NCBI GenBank assembly: GCA_003313425.1
Contig: NHZP01000113.1
Span: 1-55,586 of the forward strand
Length of the DNA: 55,586 bases
Origin: Pseudopyrenochaeta lycopersici
Lineage: Eukaryota; Ascomycota; Dothideomycetes; Pleosporales; Pseudopyrenochaetaceae
Direction: 5' to 3'
Positions 33,125-43,733 of this stretch are shown one piece after another. How positions within the stretch are numbered: position 1 is the first letter of the stretch; every line of letters begins with the position of its first letter. A program made the position numbers and the translations under genes. A model generated the notes under the pieces. It was not told the origin of the DNA. It saw only the letters and a list, made by a program, of their open reading frames with translations, and ran no database searches.

Positions 33125-34450
33125 TCAATCTTTTAAGACTTCGGGTGTTGGTGTTTGCGAATTCTTAATCAGCGGCGTCTTTGATCGTTGGCGCTTTGAG
33201 TCTAATAATTTGATTAGCTCTGGGTCATACTTTCTTTTGTACTCAACGAGTTTGGCTATCCTTGAATCTGGTGTAAACCACGCAGGTGCCCTATCTTCGT
33301 TTAGATAGAAACAATCGAAAAGATTGTGGCGCTGTTCACAAGCATGGCATGTTGTGCCTTCGACTGCCGCCGTATCCTCCAGAGAGGAATGCTTGGATCT
33401 GGTGCTGCTTTGCCCAAATTTGCGTTTTCCCCGTGTTCTACCACGGTTCTTGCCCCGTAAGGCTGATGATGCTTCTTCAGCTACACCGGAGGCGTCCCTC
33501 TGTGCGCCCTGGTCGGATTCACCGCCAGCGGGGTATGCAGCGTCTCCAGCAGCGAAAGCGCTCTTCTGCTTGCCCTTTTGTGGGTAGGAGCGGCTCATAT
33601 GCTCCCGGAAGAGTTTCATCATTTCTTTTCTGTCATGGTCTGGGTCACCTCTGGCCACCTGGCTAGAGAAGGCAGTCACCCACATAGGTGCTACCTTTTC
33701 CACTGCCGACAAGAAATCTTCTATAATGTCGTCATTATGTTGTACCTCCGCAACTCCTTCGGTCTCAGCGTCAGTTGCTGCTCGATCGTATTCGGCAAGC
33801 CAGATATCCCAGTTTACTGGGGTCCTCATTGGCTTCAATGCATTGTGATATCTTGTTCGTGCTCGTTGGCGTTCTTCGAGTGGGTTGATTCCTACTGTCC
33901 TTCGGATATCAATAATCCATCGGCGAATCGTGGTACCAGGGAGGCAGCAGTTGCGCTGAATGTGCGCTGATACTGTGCTCTGAATGTGCGTTGCAAGTAA
34001 CCGATAGTTAGCCCGTTCTCTGTCGTATTTCTTCTCGTCGATCTTGTAGGCTTCGAGCTGTACCTTGTAGTCGTCTCGATCGGCCTTGTATGTTTCCTGG
34101 CTTTCAGGTGATAAGTCCGATAGTTTCGTCGGTGTAGCTGGAGTTGCATCGGTTCGGGACGGGTTTGATCTTGTTGGCTGGCTTGATGATCCAACCCGGT
34201 TACCCCGAGAGTTTGACGACGCGCTGGGTGCCGGTCGTTGGACTACAGCCGGTACGTAGTCAGCTAATCGTGGTAGGACTCGGGGGATCGGTTCCAGCAA
34301 AGGTTCTCTAGTTCCATCAGGGTCTGCGATTGCCCATACGTCGTGGAACTCTGCTTTTGCTTTGAGTTGTAGTAACCATGGCGTGTAGTTCGTGTAGTCG
34401 GTGAGGATGATCGTAGCGTCGCGTACGCCGGTAATATTTGCGTGAGACAT
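33125..34450 (-). CDS. gag: Copia Gag protein
   Basis: 441 codons from a true ATG at 34450. A Gag-type helical core is followed by an Arg/Lys-rich region and a zinc knuckle-like CHACEQRHNLFDC (C-x2-C-x3-H-x4-C, near 33330). It ends with GAT TGA at 33125, and the next bases are CTAG. Protease begins in the same frame about 95 bp further on with no other stop between. UGA-CUA is the best-known context for stop-codon readthrough, so a Gag-Pol fusion by readthrough is a reasonable inference. Confidence 0.85.
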   Translation of the reverse strand: MSHANITGVRDATIILTDYTNYTPWLLQLKAKAEFHDVWAIADPDGTREPLLEPIPRVLPRLADYVPAVVQRPAPSASSNSRGNRVGSSSQPTRSNPSRTDATPATPTKLSDLSPESQETYKADRDDYKVQLEAYKIDEKKYDRERANYRLLATHIQSTVSAHIQRNCCLPGTTIRRWIIDIRRTVGINPLEERQRARTRYHNALKPMRTPVNWDIWLAEYDRAATDAETEGVAEVQHNDDIIEDFLSAVEKVAPMWVTAFSSQVARGDPDHDRKEMMKLFREHMSRSYPQKGKQKSAFAAGDAAYPAGGESDQGAQRDASGVAEEASSALRGKNRGRTRGKRKFGQSSTRSKHSSLEDTAAVEGTTCHACEQRHNLFDCFYLNEDRAPAWFTPDSRIAKLVEYKRKYDPELIKLLDSKRQRSKTPLIKNSQTPTPEVLKD

Positions 34451-34487
34451 GGTCCTCGCTCGTTATAGGGTCAGTGAGACTCTTAAT

Positions 34488-34662
34488 TGTCAGAATTTAA
34501 TGAATCTTTTTGGTCATGATCGTGGATCAGAATTGATTGTCCTGTTCGTTGGTTCTATTCTCTCTCCTTTTAAACACAGACCTGATACATCGATGATACA
34601 TAGGTGATACCGTACACGATGCAGTATTCGTATACTTCAGTTTTTATGCCTCTTATCTGACA
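34488..34662 (-). repeat. 5' LTR of copia element
   Basis: 175 bp, the promoter-bearing LTR for leftward transcription. Its outer edge (34662) touches the polyketide synthase carrier-protein sequence. No obvious tRNA primer site follows it inside the element. Confidence 0.95.
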
Positions 34663-37230
34663 GTTCCATACGCGCTCATCGAGCGAATAGTATCCAGCTC
34701 AGACGGATCCGTCATTAAGCTACGAGAAAGCTTATTGATGAGGCCAGTCCAGATATAATATTTCGCCTGCTCGGTGGACGGCGCGGAGGCGAGTTGAGCG
34801 GCCAGCAAGAGGGAAGCTGGCGTTGCCTCGTTGTTTGTAGAACTGCACTGTAGTTTCGGTCTTGAGATGCGGGCGAAGGTAGTGGAGATGACTTAGTACT
34901 GGATCCCTTGCGAAGAATTGCATATTGCCTTCCTTCTCCATCGTTGCGATGTCGAGATAAGAGTCCAGTCCCGTAACTAAATGGCCGGTCATTGGCTATC
35001 GGATTTCCAGTTCGATAAGTGCTAGCATCTCTGCTTCGTTAATGTGTTTGAACTCTTGCACTTTGATCTTTTTTCCGCTCTCCTTCTTCTCTACCACATA
35101 TCCCACGCCGCCGACAATACCTAGATCAATTGCCGTGGCCGGCAAGCCTAGGTTATTGCGATACTTGGCCAGTGCGACTTGATAGGCACAGCCCGCGGCG
35201 TAGTTTGATTGTCCTGCATTGCCGATGAAGGAGTGGAGAGAGGAGAGGAGGATGAAGAAATCCAAGGGTTGGGAGAGTGTGGCTTCGTGGAGGTTCTTTG
35301 AACCGTGGACTTTGGGGAAGATGGTTGATATCCACTGTTCATGCGTCATGCTACTGAACAGCGAGTCGTTGAGTGTCATGGCGCCCTGTATGATGCCGTG
35401 GATAGGTGGGAAGGTCTTCAAGTTGTCTGAGAGAGTGGATGAGAGGGCGAATGCATCGGAGATGTCGCACTGGAGAACTGCGGTGCGAATGCCGGAGTCT
35501 TCGAGGGAGGAGATGAAAGACGATGCTTCGGCGGAAGAAGCACCAGAGCGGGAGACGAAGATTAGGTTTTTGGCACCGTGGGTGGTTAGCCAGCGAGATA
35601 TGCTGCGCCCTAGACCACCGAGACCACCGGCGAGGAGGTAGGATACGTCTGAGTTAAAGAGGATGCTCTCGGGCGGTTTCTGTGCAACCTAAAACCTGTC
35701 AGCCTTCCATTTCGAAAGAAATGGTAATATGAGGTGCTTACTAAGACCTGATCACCTGTGGTCGGGACCATGATCGCTCTGCTCGTATACTTCTCATTCT
35801 GCTCCATTTCGATTGCTTCAGTCAACTTTGACCATGACCTCAAGTCGATCGGCGAAACTGCTTGCAACTTCCCGTTCATAACGAACTTCATCGCCTCCTG
35901 GAAGATTCTGCCGGCAAGCTTGACATTCTGTTGACGCAGGCATGCCATGTTGACGGACGTGAACGACACACTCTTGTCGAATGGAGCCATTTCCAGCCGC
36001 GCATTGGTCTGTGAGTTTTCCTTTGCAAGATCAATAAATTTGCCGAAGGGTGCGACGCAGCTGAATGTAGCCTGAATTGCTTCGCCTGAAAGCGTATTCA
36101 AAGCCACATCCACACCACGGCCCTTTGTTGCTCGCCGGACTGGAACAACAAACTTCAGATCTTGACTGGCGAAGATTCGGCTTGGATCAATGCCGTATGA
36201 CTCTGTGAGGTGAGTCTTCTCCTCGGCCGAATTGACAGTCACGAAGATAACTGCTCCAAGCATCGAGGCGATCAGAAGGGCAGCTTGACCGACAGGAGCT
36301 GCAGCTTCGTGAACGAGGACTGTATCATCAGCCTCTATGCACGCTGTGTGTACCAAGGCATGGAAGGCAGTAGAACAAGCTACTGGAATGCTCGCGGCGG
36401 CCTCAAAGCTCGCATCATCGGGAATTCTGTGCACAAAAGTTGCTGGAGTGCGGACATGCGTGGCGAAAGTGCTGGTGCACCAGGCAGTGACACAATCACC
36501 CACCGAGAGACCTGAAATGGTATTACCAATCTTTGTAACAACACCCGCGCACTCTTGGCCTAAGTTTTGATTCGAAAGTTCACCGCTAAGTATTTGGATG
36601 CCCTTTGAGTCGAGATTGGCAGCTTGAACTTCGACCTCAACTTCTTGAGGCAACATCGGCCGTTTCGCTATCGGATCGTCTTCGAAGACAAAAGGCCCCT
36701 TCAGGCCTGAGTCGGAGACTTTGAGCTTCAGCCGGCGATCTCTTTGTACGATATCCTCCAGCTGTAGTGGCAGCGATAACGGATCGGTGCGTCTGGCAAC
36801 GAACTTATTCGACGTCTCATCCTCAATTGCGCGCTTGATATGAAGCACGCCCCCTCTCTCAATGAATTCGCCGTCATCAGACACAGAGTAAGATCCTGGG
36901 CTCAATTGCTTTTCGTGTATGCGGTACAAAAGGTCAGCGACCCCCTTGGCAGGTAACTTCTTCTCCGCATCTAGATCGACAGTGATACAAGAGAATGCTT
37001 CATGCCCTGCTCTCAAGGTACGAGCAAGCCCCCTGGAAAATTGCAAGCTCAGGGCGCTCGGGGTTGGAAGACGCTGCTCCACGAGTCACCCAAATTAGGC
37101 CCGTGTATATGTCAGCGAAGCGTTGGAGGGTCTTAAATTGGTCAGTCGAAGGGCTGGCGAAGAGTGGTTCATCAAGCTCAACAAAGCTGACGCAGATTGT
37201 GCCGGTTATACCTTGCTGTTTCAGCCTAGA
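34663..37230 (-). other. PKS part 3: enoylreductase, ketoreductase, truncated carrier protein
   Basis: ER (about 36720-35770): nucleotide-binding region reads HEAAAPVGQAA where HAAAGGVGQAA is usual, a mild departure. KR (35688-about 35000): NADPH motif LAGGLGGLG and catalytic Ser/Tyr in LLSSLHSF and GQSNYAAG. ACP: LSRSLMTDPSELD and then SMSAYG are readable, and the LTR starts immediately after, before the DSL serine that carries phosphopantetheine. Confidence 0.85.
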
Positions 37231-37399
37231 TAGCGACGCAAGCTGTACTTGAAGGCCTGCCTTTCCATCCTGACCTTAAGCGCCAACGGCATGTCTAGCC
37301 TGTTCACCTTGATCGGAAAGTCGGAGCACAGGATGGTAATGAGAGGGTTCTCTGGCGGCCTGGGCAAGCCATTGCAGAGAGTTGACCTGGTTTCGACGG

Positions 37400-39600
37400 C
37401 CGTGGCTATCATGAGCCTTGTACCCTCCTCCAGCGGGTCCAGTACATCCGGCCTACTTGCTTGAAGACTACCGAAACCAGTAGAGCGCAGCACATCTTCC
37501 CACTGAGTCTCAGTGAGCAGCGGGCCATCAGTCCGCCACTCTTCCGATGCGTTCCACCAGCCTGGTAGTGTGCCAAAGATGACTGAGGCTGCAAGAAGGC
37601 GATTGGTCATTTCAAGAAGGATGAGTTTGCCTCCTGGCCGTAAAAGCTTCCGTGCATGTGCCATCGTGCGATGCATGTCGGATGTGGCGCGGAGTACGTT
37701 GGCTGCAACGATAACATCGTAGGACGCAGGCTTGAAGTCCTGTGTTTCAGGATCTTGCTCGACATCGAGCTTCTTAAAGTTCATGAACTGCGAGAAGCCC
37801 TCAAACTTCTCTGCGGCGCGTTGGAAGAAGTAGGATGAAATGTCGGTGTATGTGTACGACTTCAGTCGCGGGTACGTGTGGACATCTTCACAGCCCTTCA
37901 GTCCTTGAAGCGTCGGAACCGTCGCACCACCCATACCAGCGCCGATCTCGAGATAGTCTAGGTTGAGATACTTATGGGAAAGCATGGTGACGCATCGGGA
38001 TATCTGCGCATATGTATTGGGCATTCCGACGGCAGTGGTGTAGTAGTCTTCCAGCAGATTCTCCTGCATCATCAACGCGAGAGGTTCGACCTCTTGTCTG
38101 AATACTGAATGTAGGGCCTCCCCTACTCGTACTAGAAGCTTGCCATCATACGCCGTCTGATGATTTCGATAGTACTCCACAAGGGTCTGAAGTTTAGTGG
38201 CAGTCTCGGGGTTGTGAAGCTGGTGCCACTCATCTGGTTGCTGTGGATGTGTCTTCGCTAACACAGCGTCTCGCAGCTCGCACAGGTTCCGATAGAACTT
38301 TTGATTGTGAGGAAGCATGGTAGATACTTTATCGTCGTTGACTTCGCGAAGGGCTTTATCGATGAAGTAGTACGACAGCAACTCCAGTTGCCTGACAGTC
38401 TTCGGTCGATCATCTGGTCGTGGTGCCGCTTGTAGCTCCCGGTCCAGGTTTTGGCGGTCAATGGGTCCCACATCAGGCTCCCAGACCGGCTTGTAGCAGT
38501 GCTTTGCCAATGACTGCACCTCCATAGGCTCATTGGCACCATTGATAGCAACAAACTTGAACCCATCCATGAGCACCACTGGCTTCGAAGTGGATGGATC
38601 CAGGGCGAAGATGTTGGCTCTCGCTTCTCTTGATCCATGTCGCTGGGCGCTTACTACAACGTTGAGTTGGTCTCCGATTTGGGCGGCGATATCTGCAGAA
38701 ATCGATATTTCTTCCATGAATGTGGGCACCATTGCACCCTTCAGTTTACGAAGGTCGGGACCCCCCAGGGCTGCAAGTGCGAGCTGAAGAAAGCTATCTA
38801 GAGTAGCAGGATGTAATAATCGATCATGCACAAACTCTTTCGGATTGGCGATCCGCGTGTGGGTCACTTCGATCACCCCGGCAACTTAAGCGGGAACATG
38901 AGGATCGATGGTTATGCTTTGGAGGCCTTGGAATAACGGTCCGTACGAGATACCAATGGCGTCGACGCTCTCGTAGAAGCTCTTCGGTTCAACATTTTGC
39001 GTGCCGTCTGCACGCGCTTCTGTCCATTCACTCAGGCATGTCTGCGTCAACATCGTCGCCAGTCGCTTGGGTCGACACGGAAACAAGACCCCGACAATTC
39101 TCAACCCATCCTCCATCGTTGGAATACGAGAAGACACGAAACTCGTACCATACGTCTGATAGGGCAGTGCCGCTGCTCGATTGACAACGCATGCAGAATG
39201 AGATTTCGACACCTTCGTCGGATTCGGGGACGACTAGTGCTCTAGAGATACTGACCTCTCGTAGCCTGTACTCCAATACGTTCTTAGATCCTTGGGGTAA
39301 GAATGTCGATGGTGCGATAATGCACATCTGTCTGCAAGCTTCTATTGCCATACAGAGGTAGCCGCAAGCTGGAAATAAGACGTCGCCCTGAACGACATGG
39401 TCTCTAAGCCAGGGCTGCTCTCGAGGTCGCAGGAAATTCCTGAAGCGAGGTTCGATCGGGTTCCAGTCATAGACTGGTGCAACAAGAATGTCAGTTCTAG
39501 CGAATTGCCGAAGACGGTAATCACGGCTGAGTCGGGACTCGCACCAGTAGCTGCGAGTGTGGTTCCAAGGATACCGAGGAAGGTCTGTCAGGACGCATAG
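37400..39600 (-). other. PKS part 2: dehydratase and C-methyltransferase
   Basis: DH: catalytic His in LRDHVVQGDVLFP (HxxxGxxxxP, about 39400) and catalytic Asp in HPATLDSFLQ (about 38800). Between them lie a one-base frame change (about 39035) and a TAA (38886). MT: SAM-binding LEIGAGMGG near 37940 and the VLRATSDMHRT and LLRPGGKLILLE segments. A complete methyltransferase motif set suggests the product carried C-methyl groups. Confidence 0.8.
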
Positions 39601-39699
39601 GGACTGTTTCGGCTCACTTGGGAAATTGACTGCGTGAAGGTTGACTGGGTAGTTGTTGGCGTACAGGCGGCCAACTGCTTCCAGCGCAGTGGCATCGGC

Positions 39700-42412
39700 A
39701 GGTTTGTTGCGGATGAGTGTGGAGAGGTATTGGAAGTGCGACTTCTCTCCGAATGTGTTTTCGAGAATCTCTCGGACGGGGAGTTTGAATAGGGCATGGG
39801 GTCCAACTTCCAGTATTACTTCTACTCCGTGACTCTCATCTACCGACGGCATTGAGCAGAGCTTTTCTAACGCACCAGAGAAGCGTACGCAGCCAACAAG
39901 GTTCGATACCCAGTATTCGGCGCCTAGCTGGCGCTGGTCGACAACGTCTTCTGTGACTGAAGAGAACATTGTCGCCTGTTGCTCGCCATCTTGTGGTACA
40001 ACCGTACAACGCGTGCCTCTTGGAGCCGCGCAAGATATTCTTCAGCGATTGCCTGCATATGATGCGAGTGATACGCAGTATCTACTTGAAGCATCCTCGC
40101 AAAGACACCTTTGGCGACTAGGGCCTTGTGGAGTTCCAACATAGCTTTAGTATCACCAGAAACTGTTACGCCACGAGGATTGTTAATGCAAGCGACGACA
40201 GCCTTTCCAAACTTGTCGTCCAGCTCAGCGAGTTCGTTGTTTGCTTCTTCTTCAGAAAGGCCGACAGCCATCATACGGCCGTCGTACCCAAAGCGCTTCA
40301 CTTTTGGTGTTAATAAGCCACGAAAGAACGCAACAGTCATTGCTGACTCAAAACTCAACGCGCCTGTGGCATAGGCAGCGGCGATTTCACCACTCGAATG
40401 GCCGATAACGGAATGGGAGTGTACGTTCCATGCGGAGAGCAGATCTATGAGAGCAATCTGGAGTGCGGTACAGAGCGGCTGGCTGAATTCTGCTTCGCTG
40501 ACTCGTGAAGTAGTTTTATCCTTGAGAAGCTCTTCCATCAGAGACCAGTCAGCGCCCAGACTTTTCGTAATCGTATCGCATCTCAGTAGGCTGTTCTTGA
40601 ATATTGGGTAATGGAGCAGCTCCCTGCCCATACCCCACCATTAGGCACCTTAACCAGTGAATATAAAACCCATTCGTGGCGGTGTTGCGCGACTGCTGGA
40701 AACTGGGACAGGACTTTGCAGTCGCTCTTCCAGATCTAGCTTGTCTTTTGCGACGATTGTTGCACTGTAAGAAAACCGTGAGCGGCGTTCACAAAGGGTA
40801 TAAGCGAGGCTGTCCAATAAGCCTTCCTCATCGAAGTCGGATTGTGTTTGGAGGTGGTCGGCAAGCGTTTTCCTCATATAAGCCAGACCACGCTCGTCAT
40901 TGGCAGAGAGCAGAAACAAGCGTGATCGTGGAGTGGCACTGAATGTCATTTCGCTGGCAGGACTGACGAAGCCCGAGTCATTCCTGATGTGTCCACCAGA
41001 ACGGCGGTATTGCTGGAGGTAGTGGTACGAATCATCAACAATGACGTGAGCATTTGTCCCTCCGTAACCAAAAGAATTGACACTTGCGCGTCGCAAGCCT
41101 TCCAAAGGCCAATCCTTCGTCTCAGTGGAGACTTCTAGCCGCCATCCTTCGAAATCGATGGCGGGGTTACCTCGTTGAAACCAGATGTTCGGTGCAATTG
41201 TGCCTTTCTCTACGCTGAGAACAGCTTTGATTAAGCCAGCAATTCCACTCGCCCCTCCCAAGTGGCCCATGTTTGCCTTTAACGATCCAATTGAAAGAGG
41301 GATCGCCGCACCGTCTGCTGCAAGGGAACGATGTGCCGCGAACACCTCGCCAATCGCGCCGCTTTCGATCGGATCACCTGCAGCAGTGCCTGTACCATGT
41401 GCCTCGAAGTATCCTGTCTGGCTTACATCACAACCAGCATCTTTATATGCAGAACGTATGAGATAGATCTGTGCGTCTTTCGAAGGCATCGTGATGCCCG
41501 GTGTCCGTCCGTCCGAGCTAGCAGCTGTTCCGCGGATGACGGCTCGTATCGGATCGTTATCGCGCAATGCGAGATCTAACGGTTTTAATATGGCAACACC
41601 AACGCCCTCTCCTCGCGCGTAGCCATTAGCACGCTCATCAAAGGCGTACGATATTGAGTCTGGGCTCAGGAAATGCATGTCGCTCATCTCAATCTGGATA
41701 TCCGGACTCAAGATGAGATTGCTGCCTCCAACCACAGCCATTGAGCTCTCACCCGTTCGCAGACTCTGGCAGGCCAAGTGTACAGCAACGAATCCACTGC
41801 TGCAGGCCGTGTCCAGTGTAACGCTCCGGCCCTTCATATCGAAGAAGTAACTTAGTCGATTGGAGAGCATGGTCTGTGAGGTGCCGGTAGATTGGTACTT
41901 CGGTGTTAACTCCATGTCTCGCCGCTGCATCTCGTCATAATCCTTGGTGAAACACCCGACAAAACATGATGTTTTGGATCCCGACACTCTGGATAGTGAC
42001 GTTCCGGAGTTCTCGAGCGCTTCGTATGTCACCTCCAGCAGAAGCCGCTGCATTGGATCCATTGCCATGGCTTCTGCAGGCGAAATCGAAAAGAATGACG
42101 CATCGAACAGGGATATGTCTTCAGTAAGGAAGTGGCCACCATCGTTGTTGGTCTGAAACAGCCAGCCTGCAACTCATGAATAAGGAACCGCGCGGGAGAT
42201 GGCGCCATGACGTTACTTACCGTTCCGTAACGGTCCGCATCTCGGTGATAGAAGGCATCAACATTATAACGGTCCGAGGGCACTCTGCTCCTTGCAGACC
42301 TTTTCTCCACCAACATGTCCCACAGCTTCTCACCGCTTGTAACTTCGCCTGGAAAGCGGCACCCAATGCCAATGACTGCGATTGACGTTGGCTTGGGGTC
42401 TTTGCAAGCCAT
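39700..42412 (-). other. PKS part 1: ketosynthase and acyltransferase
   Basis: KS: exon 1 (42412-42221) opens with the usual AVIGIGCRFPG; active-site Cys lies in TACSSG (codon 41802-41804); the His residues lie in EAHGTGT and NMGHLGG; it ends in GYGGTNAHV. AT: the MGFIFTG start is followed by the two TAA stops, then GMGREL; the nucleophile Ser is in GHSSGE (about 40395) and the catalytic His in AYHSHHM (about 40065). The frame changes by one near 39985 before MFSSVTED. Confidence 0.85.
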
Positions 42413-43733
42413 TGTCGCTGGATGATAGAACGAGTCGCACCTTATTTTTTGCGCGGACTTCTTGAAGACCCGAAGGACTGCAGTGCGAGATTAGTATTGC
42501 TGCGAATATGACTTACATAGCTAGGAGATACGGAAAAGTACAGGCTATTGCTCCATCGTCACGGATGGACTTAGCAGGAAGCCATCGAGCGCTCTCGTGC
42601 GCGCGCCTATGAGACGCGGAATGCGTCTGCAACACAAAGCTAGGAAATCAGTTTGTCATGGAATAGTGGGAATCAATTGCCGAGGGTGTTTCTCCAAGCA
42701 GTGCGGTGAGGCCTAGACAATTGTCAGTGGTATGCGCCTCTGCATTACGTTCAAGCATTCAGGGCAGCCTGTATCTTTTCCACGCGCGTCAAGGACGTTG
42801 CGGGGTGATCGACTTACATGCAACTGAGCCTAGGCATTGGCTGCTTGGTACTGTTGCGCTGTTTAATTCTGCAGATACGAATGAATGCGGATTTGTTGCC
42901 AAAGACGCAAGAAGGCTATGCGCGGAGAGTTAGCCTATCCCAGTTAGAGACCAACAGTTCATCAGTTCCACTTCTGATATGCATGCGTAGCGGCTCCTCC
43001 GATGCATGATTGCTTCTGGTTAGACCGGGAGACAGGCCGCAGCTAGGTCTGTTGATACGTGGTGGGCCTTAGTTGGCAGCTGTTGCGGATTCTTCGTAGA
43101 GTTATCGACTTTGGTGTTGTGAGGATAAGCTCGGGACGTTCGCCTATGGGCGTCATTACGGAACTTTCCTCCGCCTTCGCCCAAGTAATGAACACCGCGC
43201 GGCAGGCGCGTCCCGCTCCGGAGCTGCAAACGAGCGGTGAGTATGTAGGTATATGCATGACTCTTGCAACATAACGGCCGGGAGATGGTGCAGGTATGGC
43301 CAGCATAGGGACTAGGTAGACCAAATGATCGTTACATTGTGGATTCGCCAAGGTCAAACCGACATGTAGTGGAGCCTGAGACGCACCATGGATCAAGAAG
43401 GCGATTGTCTGTCATCAGGGTTGAAGCTGCTCGGCGTTCTTTGTTCCTGCTTTGTAAACCTGGGCGATTGTGAAAGACTCGCTATCGTCTGCTGCCTATA
43501 TGTGAAGCTGGAGGACGCGGGGGTTGATGCATGCAGTACCAGAAGCGAAGGAGTTGAGGTGGGGTCGCTTTGCAGGCTGACATATACCGATGGCGCGCGT
43601 ATCTGGCAGATGCGCTAACTTACCACACCGTGATTGGATGGGCGCCCAGTCGGGCTGGACGCACATACACCAAAAGAGACGTGGTTTACACTTACTCAAT
43701 ACAATGCATGTTTCGCATACAATGCTGGGTATG
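42413..43733. other. Spacer between PKS and O-methyltransferase relics
   Basis: The presumed PKS promoter lies here. Open frames are short and unrecognised. No repeat seen. Confidence 0.4.

Larger units (their letters stand above)
29404..34662 (-). mobile_element. Ty1/copia retrotransposon
   Basis: 5259 bp, read leftward, with 175-bp LTRs that differ at two sites. Gag, protease, integrase, reverse transcriptase and RNase H come in the copia order. A G-rich purine tract (GAGGGGGTG) precedes the 3' LTR at 29579. No target duplication: ACTAC lies left and GTTCC right. The right edge lies inside the polyketide synthase pseudogene. Confidence 0.95.
34663..42412 (-). pseudogene. Highly reducing polyketide synthase, truncated and mutated
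   Basis: A fungal type I reducing PKS with domains KS-AT-DH-MT-ER-KR-ACP, read leftward from the ATG at 42412. It would build a reduced, C-methylated polyketide from malonyl-CoA. Two introns keep frame: 42220-42153 (donor GTAAGT) and 35741-35689 (donor GTAAGC, acceptor TTTTAG). Damage seen: TAA at 40650-40652 and 40641-40643, both where the conserved AT motif has Gln; TAA at 38886-38888 in DH; TAG at 34996-34998 after KR; frame changes near 39985, 39035, 37265, 37045 (a run of five G) and 34740; and loss of everything past 34663 to the copia LTR. All stops fit CpA-to-TpA change. Catalytic residues otherwise survive, so inactivation is recent. The 3' remainder of ACP was not found beyond the retrotransposons. 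Confidence 0.9.

Noticed and set aside
43020..43620. Short frames between PKS and O-methyltransferase as cluster genes
   Set aside because: No recognisable domain, and frames overlap on both strands.
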